Positions 28,436-35,565 of a stretch of DNA of 64,000 bases are shown here, piece after piece. Where the stretch lies: the NCBI RefSeq assembly GCF_001442805.1, contig NZ_CP011131.1, positions 868,001 to 932,000 of the forward strand, written 5' to 3'. Under the pieces are notes generated by a model. It was not told the DNA's origin. It searched no databases and saw only the letters and a program-made list of their open reading frames with translations. Made by a program: the position numbers and the translations under genes. The stretch's first letter is position 1. Each line of letters begins with the position of its first letter. This stretch comes from Lysobacter gummosus. Its GTDB lineage: Bacteria; Pseudomonadota; Gammaproteobacteria; Xanthomonadales; Xanthomonadaceae.

Positions 28436-28876
28436 TCAGGGTGCCAGCCGCTTGATTGCAGCTTCGAGTGCGTAGCGGTAACTATCGGCGCCGAAGCCGC
28501 AGACCACGCCGAGGGCCAGGTCGCTGAAGTAGCTGTGGCGGCGGAAGTCTTCGCGGGTATGCGGGTTGGACAGGTGGATCTCGATGAAGGGGATCGCCAC
28601 CGCCGCCAGGGCGTCGCGGATCGCCACGCTGGTGTGGGTGAAGGCGGCCGGATTGATCAGGATCAGGGCGGTGCCGTCGCCGCGCGCGGCCTGGATGCGG
28701 TCCACCAGGACGTGCTCGGCGTTGGACTGCAGGCTCTCCAGGGCGTGCCCGGCGGCCTGCGCGCGTTCGCCCAGGCCGGCGTCGATCTGCGCCAGGGTGG
28801 TGCGGCCGTAGACCTCGGGCTCGCGCGTGCCGAGCAGATTGAGGTTGGGGCCGTGCAGGACCAGGAGCTTGGCCAT
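28436..28876 (-). CDS. aroQ: 3-dehydroquinate dehydratase, type II
   Basis: A 146-residue type II dehydroquinase of the shikimate pathway (3-dehydroquinate to 3-dehydroshikimate). The start [19 protein letters not shown] at 28876 is canonical; an in-frame upstream extension is rejected. Catalytic Tyr is in [18 protein letters not shown] and [17 protein letters not shown] are present. Family length is 140-150. Confidence 0.96.
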   Translation of the reverse strand: MAKLLVLHGPNLNLLGTREPEVYGRTTLAQIDAGLGERAQAAGHALESLQSNAEHVLVDRIQAARGDGTALILINPAAFTHTSVAIRDALAAVAIPFIEIHLSNPHTREDFRRHSYFSDLALGVVCGFGADSYRYALEAAIKRLAP

Positions 28877-29217
28877 CGGGACCGGACGGTTGCCTTCAAA
28901 GGGCGGCAGTTTGCGTGATGGCCGCTCAGCTGTCCAGGAGTTGCCCGCCAAATCGGCGAAGTTGCCGCGATTTAAGCGGTTGTTTGAGTGACGGCTCTAA
29001 ATGCCGGCACGATCGGCGCGACAGGTGAATTTTCGGTGCCCGTTCGCCACCGTTGGCGACATGCGGCCGCGGGACTTCGGAATTCTGCTCGGCCTCCATT
29101 CGAACACGGCCACGGCGATGGCGGGCGGGCCTGGGACTCGTTCATGTTGCGGTCGCGGTCGCAGATCGGTGCGCGGGCCGGGATCGGGCCGGGATCGGGC
29201 CCTGTCGCGCCGATGGA
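28877..29217. other. Intergenic region upstream of aroQ
   Basis: About 340 bases between the end of the thioredoxin gene and the aroQ start, both on the minus strand. It presumably holds the aroQ-accBC promoter. A G/C-rich tandem patch (gggccgggatcgggccggga) lies near 29174-29200. No gene recognised. Confidence 0.45.
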
Positions 29218-29817
29218 TCAGTTCGCCCAGCCTTCGATCTCGCCGTCTTCGAACGGCCCGATCCGCTGCTTGACCAGCTTGCCGTCGGCGCCGATCAGCA
29301 CGCTGTAGGGCAGCACGCCCTTGAGGTTGCCCAACTGCACCCCGGCATCGCGCGGGCCCGGGGTGTCGAGCAGGATCGGGTAGCCGACCGGCACGCGTTG
29401 CAGGAACGCGGCGACGTCGGCGGCGTTGTCCAGGGCGATGCCGACCACTTGCGTGCCGTCCGCGCCCTGGCCCTTGGCGTAGCGGCTGAGCTCGGGCATT
29501 TCCTTGATGCACGGCCCGCACCAGCTGGCCCAGATGTTGATCAGGATCGGGCGCCCGGCGTAGGCCTGCGGCAACTGCACCGGCTGCTTGTCCAGGCCCT
29601 GCAGCCGCAGCGGCGGCATCGCCGCGCCGCGCGCGGCCACGGCCAGATCGGCCGGCGGCTTGGGCGACTCGCGCTCCATGCGTTCCTGCAGCACGCGCTG
29701 GCCCAGGTCGGTGCGCATCAGCCAGCCGTTGCCGCTGACCAGTTGCCCGGCGAGCACGCCCAGCGCGCCCGCGGCGGCGGCGATCAGCACGATCTTCAGC
29801 GCGGAAGGAATCGTCAC
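29218..29817 (-). CDS. TlpA-like thioredoxin-fold protein, membrane anchored
   Basis: A 199-residue redoxin with an N-terminal anchor or signal (IVLIAAAAGALGVLAGQLV, about 9-27). The active site is IWASWCGPCIKEM (CGPC), and LPYSVLIGADGKLV contains the cis-proline. Such proteins act as periplasmic disulfide reductants, for instance in cytochrome c maturation, and receive electrons from DsbD. Its gene lies nine bases after dsbD, which fits that partnership. Confidence 0.92.
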   Translation of the reverse strand: MTIPSALKIVLIAAAAGALGVLAGQLVSGNGWLMRTDLGQRVLQERMERESPKPPADLAVAARGAAMPPLRLQGLDKQPVQLPQAYAGRPILINIWASWCGPCIKEMPELSRYAKGQGADGTQVVGIALDNAADVAAFLQRVPVGYPILLDTPGPRDAGVQLGNLKGVLPYSVLIGADGKLVKQRIGPFEDGEIEGWAN

Positions 29818-29826
29818 CGCGCCGCC

Positions 29827-32394
29827 TCAGCGCGCCGCTTCGCGCGCACGCGCGGCGCGTTGGGCGAACTCGGGGGCTTTTTCGAAACCGACCAGGCGCA
29901 GGTCGCGGCGTTCGGCGCCGTGGACGAAGTACAGCGTCATCGGCGGGCCGATGATGCCCAGCCGCTTCATCAGCGCCTGGTCGAGGTCGTCGTTGGCGGT
30001 GACGTCGGCCTTGAGCAGGACGAAGCCGTCCAACGCCTGATGCACCTGCGGTTCGGGGAAGGTGTACTTCTCCATCTCCTTGCAGGCCACGCACCAGTCG
30101 GCATAGAAGTCGAGCATCAACGGCCGGCCGGCGCTCTGCGCGGCGGCGATTTCGCGGTCGAGGTCTTCGCTGGATTTGATCTTGCGGAACGGCAGTTCGG
30201 CCGGATGCGCGGCCGCGCCGCCGCGCAGGCCGGCGAGCGGACGCAGCGGATCGGTGCTGCCGGCCAGCGCGCCGACGATCTGCACCGCGCCGGTCAGGCC
30301 CAGCAGCAGCGCCGCGATCCAGCCCAGCCCGCGCACGCCGTCGCCGAACGCGCCGCGGCTCAGCGGCAGCGCGATCATCACCGCCGCACCGAGCAGCAAC
30401 GCGCCCCACAGCGCCAAGGTCACCGGGCCGGGCAGGATGCGTCCGAGCATCCAGATCGCCATGCCCACGAACACCAGCCCGAACGCGCGCTGCACGCCGA
30501 CCATCCACGGCCCGCTGGTCGGCAGGCCCTTGCCGGCGGCGACGCCGAAGGCGATCAGCGGCGCGCCCATGCCCATCGCCAGCGCGAACAAGGCCGCGCC
30601 GCCGAACACCGGATCGCGGGTCTGGCCGATGTAGAGCACCGCCGCGGCCAGCGGCGGCGCCACGCACGGGCCGACGATCAGCGCCGACAGCGCGCCCATG
30701 ATCGCCACGCCCGCCCACGAACCGCTGCGCTGGCGATTGCTGACTTCGCCGACCAGATTGCGCAGGCGGTGCGGCAGCTGCAGTTCGTACAGGCCGAAGC
30801 TCGACAGCGACAACACCAGGAACAGCAGCGCGAACAGCACGATCACCCACGGCGTCTGGAACGCGATCTGCAGGTTGGCGCCGACCAGTCCGGCGATCAC
30901 GCCGGCGATGGTGAACACCACCGCGCTGGCCAGCACGTACACCAGCGACAGCGCGAACGCGCGTTTCGCGCCCAGGCCCGGGCCCTGGCCGACGATCAGG
31001 CCCGACAGGATCGGCACCATTGGCAGCACGCACGGGGTGAAGGCGAGCAGCAGGCCGAAGCCGAAGAAACTCAGCAACGCCAGGTAGCGGTTGGGCCCGG
31101 CCAGGGTGGCGGCGAGCAGGCTGTCTTCGGCCTGCGGCGCGGCGGCGCCGGTGGCGGGCGAGGATTTGGCCTCGGCGGCCGCGGTCGCGGCGGCGAGCTT
31201 GGAATTGGCGTTGGCGCCGGTTTGATCGATCACGTTCGCCGGGCCGGACGCGACGGGGTCGGACGCGGCGCCAGTGGCGTTCGCGCCGGCCGCAGTGGAG
31301 GCGTCGTCGCCGCTGGCCGCTTCGGTCGCGGCGATGGCCGCGGCCAGAGTCGCGGTGCTGGCGCCGGTTTTCGCCGCCTCGGCGGGGGCCGCGGCGGTCA
31401 GGGTGCCGGCCGGCAGATCGACGCTGATCTTGCGGGTCATCGGCGGATAGCAGATGCCGTCGGTCTGGCAGCCCTGGAAGCCGGCGGTCAGCACGATCGT
31501 CGCCGCGTCGGCGCTGCGCCGGATCAGCGGCAACGGCACGTCGATCTGTTCGAAGAACACGGTGACGTCGCCGAAGTGCTCGTCGCGGTGGGCGGTGCCG
31601 CGCGGCCATTGCGGCTTGCCGGCGGCGATGGCGGCGTTGTCGGTCTTAAGCGAGGTCTTGTCGCGATACAGGTAATAGCCGCGCGCCGGGGTGAAGCGCA
31701 GCAGCAAGGTGTTGCCGTCCTGGGCGATGGCTTCGAAGCCGAAAGCCTGTTCCGGCGGCAGCGGCAGCGCTTCGGTGGCGCCGACGTTGGCGTTGCCCGG
31801 CGCGCTCAGCGGCGAGGCGGCGCCGAGCAGCGGATTGGACGCGCCCACGCGCGAGCCGAAATTCGCCAGCGGCGCGGCCGCAGGCACCGGATCGGCCGCC
31901 GCCGCATTCGCAGCGGCCGCGGCGATCGCCGCCGCGCCGGGCAGGGCGACGGTCAGCGTGCGCGTCTGCGGCGGATAGCACACGCCGGCTTCGGCGCAGC
32001 CCTGGTATTTGATCGTCAGCGTCGTGCTGGCGCCGCGGCCCTTGCCCGGCAGCACCGCGTTGAGATCGCTGTGATAAGTCTCGACGTCGCCGAAGAACTG
32101 GTCCTTGTGCGCCTTGCCCTTGGGCAATTGCAAAGGCTGCGCGGCGAAGCCGGCGTCGGCCTTGACCGAGATGCGGTGGCGGTAGAGGTAATAGCCCTTG
32201 GCGATCTTCCACGAGATCGCGATGCGGTCCGGCGATGGCGCATCGGCCTTGAGCGCGAAGGCCTCGTCCACCGGCAGCAGGTCGCTCTCGTCCACCGCCA
32301 GCGCGGGCGTGGACAGCAGCAGGGCGAAACCGGCGAAGGCGAGGGCGGTCAGACCGGCGCGCAGGCGCCGGCCCGGAAACAAGTGGTTGGTCAT
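29827..32394 (-). CDS. dsbD: Thiol:disulfide interchange protein DsbD with duplicated alpha domain
   Basis: An 855-residue inner-membrane electron transporter, much longer than the usual about 570. After a signal peptide (to about residue 38) come two DsbD-alpha domains: one around 40-150 with YQGCAEAGVCYPP, another around 215-330 with FQGCQTDGICYPPMTR. An Ala/Ser/Thr-rich linker precedes the eight-helix transporter (about 420-690) with its cysteines in FTPCVLPMVPILSG and VGPCVAPPLAA. The C-terminal thioredoxin domain has YADWCVACKEME. The start at 32394 overlaps the cutA stop by ATGA. Confidence 0.95.
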   Translation of the reverse strand: MTNHLFPGRRLRAGLTALAFAGFALLLSTPALAVDESDLLPVDEAFALKADAPSPDRIAISWKIAKGYYLYRHRISVKADAGFAAQPLQLPKGKAHKDQFFGDVETYHSDLNAVLPGKGRGASTTLTIKYQGCAEAGVCYPPQTRTLTVALPGAAAIAAAAANAAAADPVPAAAPLANFGSRVGASNPLLGAASPLSAPGNANVGATEALPLPPEQAFGFEAIAQDGNTLLLRFTPARGYYLYRDKTSLKTDNAAIAAGKPQWPRGTAHRDEHFGDVTVFFEQIDVPLPLIRRSADAATIVLTAGFQGCQTDGICYPPMTRKISVDLPAGTLTAAAPAEAAKTGASTATLAAAIAATEAASGDDASTAAGANATGAASDPVASGPANVIDQTGANANSKLAAATAAAEAKSSPATGAAAPQAEDSLLAATLAGPNRYLALLSFFGFGLLLAFTPCVLPMVPILSGLIVGQGPGLGAKRAFALSLVYVLASAVVFTIAGVIAGLVGANLQIAFQTPWVIVLFALLFLVLSLSSFGLYELQLPHRLRNLVGEVSNRQRSGSWAGVAIMGALSALIVGPCVAPPLAAAVLYIGQTRDPVFGGAALFALAMGMGAPLIAFGVAAGKGLPTSGPWMVGVQRAFGLVFVGMAIWMLGRILPGPVTLALWGALLLGAAVMIALPLSRGAFGDGVRGLGWIAALLLGLTGAVQIVGALAGSTDPLRPLAGLRGGAAAHPAELPFRKIKSSEDLDREIAAAQSAGRPLMLDFYADWCVACKEMEKYTFPEPQVHQALDGFVLLKADVTANDDLDQALMKRLGIIGPPMTLYFVHGAERRDLRLVGFEKAPEFAQRAARAREAAR

Positions 32395-32720
32395 CGGTCG
32401 GGAGTCTGTTCGTTGACCCATCGCATGTAAGGCTCGGAGACGTCGCGGGGTTCGACCACGACGACCTCCGGCAGTTCATACGGATGCAGTTCGGTGAGCC
32501 GCTTGATCAGGGCGCCGGAGATGGTGACGCGGGTCTTGATCAACAGCTGGACCTCGGTCGCATGTTCGATCCGGCCCTGCCAGCGGTAGGTCGAGCGCGC
32601 GCCAGGGATGCGGGTGACGCAGGCGGCCAGGCCTTCCTCGACCAGGGCCAGGGCGATCGCGTCGGCGCTGGTCTGGTCGGGGCAGGTGCTCAGCACCAGC
32701 ACGGGCAGGGTATCGGACAT
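32391..32720 (-). CDS. cutA: Divalent-cation tolerance protein CutA
   Basis: A 109-residue trimeric CutA1-family protein (MSDTLPVLVLSTCPDQTSA ... HPYELPEVVVVEP). Its role in copper tolerance is historical and partly due to neighbouring dsbD; the molecular function is unclear. The start at 32720 is chosen because longer in-frame starts add non-conserved sequence. It overlaps dsbD by ATGA, the classic cutA-dsbD pairing. Confidence 0.94.
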   Translation of the reverse strand: MSDTLPVLVLSTCPDQTSADAIALALVEEGLAACVTRIPGARSTYRWQGRIEHATEVQLLIKTRVTISGALIKRLTELHPYELPEVVVVEPRDVSEPYMRWVNEQTPDR

Positions 32721-32874
32721 GGGCCAAGTGTAAGGGGCCGGCACCGCCGGCGAGGAACCAGTTGCACCGTTTAACGCCGGCCAGTGCGCGGCGACGGCGT
32801 CGTGGGCGCCGGTTTGCTCAATCGGCCGGCTGGCGCTCGCGTACAAATTCCCCTAACGGCCGCAAAGGCGCCGG

Positions 32875-33108
32875 CATCTGCCGACGGCTGGCGGCGGCCG
32901 GACCCGGCCTGGGCGTGGCGGCGTGGTCGCCGCTGGGCAGGGGCGTGAAGACAAGCTCGGCGCGTTGGAGGTGAGCTTCAGCGATGAACAACGCACGCGC
33001 CTGGATCGGGCCAGCGCGATCGAGCCCGGCTTCCCGCACGACTTCATGGCGATGCCGCTGGTGCACAGCGTGGTGTTCGGCGAAACAAGGCCGCCGCTGC
33101 GGGGTTGA
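32875..33108 (+). pseudogene. Remnant of an aldo/keto reductase gene
   Basis: Two pieces of an aldo/keto reductase in different frames. The first (about 32875-32945) encodes RLAAAGPGLGVAAWSPLGRG, the typical 'LAWSPL-x-G' strand. The second (about 32947-33108) encodes DKLGALEVSFSDEQRTRLDR and ASAIEPGFPHDFMAMP, the C-terminus of the same family. About 100 codons that should separate them are missing and the frame changes at the junction. No N-terminal part is visible. Confidence 0.78.
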
Positions 33109-33122
33109 CCGGCCGGCTGCGC

Positions 33123-33788
33123 TCAGCCGCCGTCGCAGCTGGTTTCCTGCAGCGCGCACAGGTGGTCGACCCAGGCGCGGACCCGGCCCGCTTCGACTCC
33201 GGCGGTCGCGGCGGGTTTGATCTGCAGGTTTGCGCGCAGCTCGCTGTCGGGCGCGTACTCGACCTGCGCCCATTTGCCGGCGCAATCGACAAGGCGACCG
33301 TGTTCGAGGAACCCGTCGCTGTCGAAGCTCATGCCGTCTTTCCCGATCAGCACCGCCGGCGACTTGGCATCGGGCCGTTGCCGGCCGACAGTGGCTTGCG
33401 ATTTCACCGTCAGCTTGCGCCCGCTGACCCAACCGGTGCCTTTGAACATCGGCCGCGCCGCGGCGTCGAGCAAGGCTTCGTTGTCCTGCGCGCCGGCGAT
33501 GCGGAACCAGCCGTCGGCGCTCGCGGTGACCTGCACCTCGACCCGCGCGCGCAGCGGCGGATCGTCGGCGCTGAGCTTGGTCGGCGGCAAGGTGCCGAGC
33601 ACGCGATGGGCGGTGCCCGGTCCGGCGCGGACATTGAGCCCGGCCGGATCGGTCTCGTTGACGAAGGCGCCGAACGCGCACGCGGTTTGCGCGGCGGGCG
33701 CTTGCGCGCGAACCGGCGCGGCGGCGGACAGCAGCGCCAGCATCGCAGACAGTGCGAGGCTCGCGGCGATGAAATCGGGACGTGGCAT
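33123..33788 (-). CDS. Secreted SH3b-like domain protein
   Basis: A 221-residue exported protein. Signal peptide MPRPDFIAASLALSAMLALL up to about residue 29 (PVRAQA). The mature N-terminus has a bacterial SH3-like pattern (GLNVRAGPGTAHRVLGTLPP, where N-V-R-A-G-P-G-T is the hallmark). A C-terminal part follows with a Cys pair (VDCAGKW ... CALQETSCDGG). Periplasmic or surface ligand-binding role inferred; partner unknown. It lies 45 bases after a 35-codon ORF on the same strand. Confidence 0.85.
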   Translation of the reverse strand: MPRPDFIAASLALSAMLALLSAAAPVRAQAPAAQTACAFGAFVNETDPAGLNVRAGPGTAHRVLGTLPPTKLSADDPPLRARVEVQVTASADGWFRIAGAQDNEALLDAAARPMFKGTGWVSGRKLTVKSQATVGRQRPDAKSPAVLIGKDGMSFDSDGFLEHGRLVDCAGKWAQVEYAPDSELRANLQIKPAATAGVEAGRVRAWVDHLCALQETSCDGG

Positions 33789-33833
33789 ATGCGATGTCCT
33801 GTGGCGGGAACGTCGTGACGAAACCCGGCGCGA

Positions 33834-33941
33834 TCAGATGAGGAGCGGATCGGAGTGCGCATGCAGGCGCGGGCGCGCGGCGCGATCGGCATTGCCGAAC
33901 GACTCGCCGTTGCGGATCAGGATCGACTCGAGCTTTCTCAT
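33834..33941 (-). CDS. Candidate small peptide gene, 35 codons
   Basis: A short ORF starting MRKLESILIRNGESFGNADR and ending HAHSDPLLI, preceded by a perfect AGGAGG (33953-33958 region, 11-base spacing). The N-terminus is amphipathic-helical and the rest is polar with two His and several Arg. It is upstream of and in the same direction as the SH3b gene. I do not recognise it. It could be a leader-type peptide, a RiPP-like precursor or a chance ORF; the strong ribosome-binding site is the main support. Confidence 0.45.
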   Translation of the reverse strand: MRKLESILIRNGESFGNADRAARPRLHAHSDPLLI

Positions 33942-34119
33942 GACGACAGGTTCCTCCTGGAAGCCCGCTGCGTGCGAACGACGGCGCCGCTCGATGTGTT
34001 GCCGCGCCAAGGATCGGGCAATCCCGGGCGGGCGTCTACCGCTGGCGCGGATGCGAAGGCGGCCGATGCGTTTTCTCCACCGCGGCGCGGGTATAAGGTG
34101 GCGCATCCAGGAGAACCCC

Positions 34120-35565
34120 ATGCTCGCTTCGCCCCGTCTTTTTTCTGCCGCTTTGGCGATGTGCCTGTGCGCCGTTTGTCCGCCGGCGCTCGCTTCCGAG
34201 CCGGCCGCTGTCGCGGCCTCGCCTCGGTTGAGCAGCGAAATCACCCACGGCCGCTTCGTGCGCACGCCGGTGCGGTTGCCGGCCGGCGAGGTGAAACGCT
34301 TCGTGCTGTGGTTCGCCGACGGCCTGGATCTGGCGCGACGCAAGGCGCGCATCGAGGCGCTGGTCGCTGACGGCGCGATGGTCGCCACCGTCGATGTCGC
34401 CGCGCTCGAAGCCTTGCTGCGCAAGGACGGCGGCGCATGCAATTTCTCCTCCGGCGATGTCGAGAATTTCTCCCGCTACGTGCAGGCGTATTACCGCCTG
34501 CCGACCTATCACTTGCCGTTGTTGCTCGGCGACGGCGAAGGCGCGGCGCTGGCGTATGCGATCGCCGCGCAGGGCAACGCCAGCTTGTTCGCCGGCGCGG
34601 TGTCGGTCGATTTCTGCCCGGTCCTGCGCTTGCCGCGCGCGCTGTGCGCGAACGGCGCGCTCAAGCTGCAAGCCGAGGCCGGGCTCGCGCATCTGCAGGC
34701 GGCGCCCTTGCGGGTGCCGTGGCTGGCGGCGGCGCCGCGCGCGCAGGAAAAAAGCTGCAAGAGCGATGAAGTGGACGCTTTCGTCAAGGCGATCCCGCAG
34801 GCGCGCGTATTCGCGCGCGCGGGGGACGACGCCACGCCTGGCCTGCGCGCCGCGCTGATCTCGCTGGGCGCGCAACGTCACGCCAGCCTGCCGCCGCCGC
34901 CGGCCGATCTGAAGGGCTTGCCGATCACCGAAGTCTCCGCGGCCCAGGGCGGCAACGCGGACACCTTCGCCATCTTCGTTTCCGGCGACGGCGGCTGGGC
35001 CGATTTCGACAAGAGCGTCGCCGCGCGCCTGAGCAAGGCCGGAGTGCCGGTGGTCGGCGTGGATTCGCTGCGCTATTTCTGGACGCCACGCACGCCGCAG
35101 AGTTTCGCCGTCGATATCGACCGCATCGCGCGCTACTACGGCGCGCAGTGGAAACGCGAGAACGTGTTGCTGATCGGTTTCTCGCAAGGCGCCGATGTGC
35201 TGCCGGGCGCGTACAACCAACTGCCGCCGGCCACGCGCAATCTGGTGCGTTCGACCACGCTGATCTCGGCCGGACAGAGCGCCGAGTACGAATTCCATCT
35301 GTCCAACTGGATCGGCAACAGCGGCAAGGGCTTGCCGATCGCGCCGCAGGTCGCGCGCATGCCGCCGAGCCGGGTGCTGTGCATCTACGGCAGCGACGAC
35401 GGCGATGCGCTATGCCCGAGGTTGCCCAAGGGCGCGGCGCTGATCGAGAAAATGCCCGGCGACCACCACCTCGGCGGCGATTACGACGGCGTGGCGGCGC
35501 GGGTGCTGTCGGCGTCGGGGATTTCGACCGGCACGGCCGCGGCCGGCGCCACCGTTACGCCCTGA
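34120..35565 (+). CDS. acvB: AcvB/VirJ-family protein, predicted lysyl-phosphatidylglycerol hydrolase
   Basis: A 481-residue exported protein of the AcvB/VirJ family (Agrobacterium virulence factors). Signal peptide about 1-26 (ending PPALAS). The N-terminal domain covers about 40-255. The C-terminal alpha/beta-hydrolase-like domain has FVSGDGGWADFD, the nucleophile elbow GFSQGADV (Ser355), the acid region YGSDDGD and PGDHHLGGDYD. In Agrobacterium AcvB removes the aminoacyl group from lysyl-phosphatidylglycerol. AGGAGA precedes the ATG. It converges on mprF, overlapping it by 85 bases, which makes that role likely here too. Confidence 0.88.
   Translation: MLASPRLFSAALAMCLCAVCPPALASEPAAVAASPRLSSEITHGRFVRTPVRLPAGEVKRFVLWFADGLDLARRKARIEALVADGAMVATVDVAALEALLRKDGGACNFSSGDVENFSRYVQAYYRLPTYHLPLLLGDGEGAALAYAIAAQGNASLFAGAVSVDFCPVLRLPRALCANGALKLQAEAGLAHLQAAPLRVPWLAAAPRAQEKSCKSDEVDAFVKAIPQARVFARAGDDATPGLRAALISLGAQRHASLPPPPADLKGLPITEVSAAQGGNADTFAIFVSGDGGWADFDKSVAARLSKAGVPVVGVDSLRYFWTPRTPQSFAVDIDRIARYYGAQWKRENVLLIGFSQGADVLPGAYNQLPPATRNLVRSTTLISAGQSAEYEFHLSNWIGNSGKGLPIAPQVARMPPSRVLCIYGSDDGDALCPRLPKGAALIEKMPGDHHLGGDYDGVAARVLSASGISTGTAAAGATVTP

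Noticed and set aside
29053..32430. A continuous 1125-codon open frame on the plus strand
   Set aside because: It is the antisense shadow of dsbD and its neighbours in high-GC DNA; the translation is low-complexity Arg/Ala/Gln/His and matches no family, while the minus strand encodes clear DsbD.
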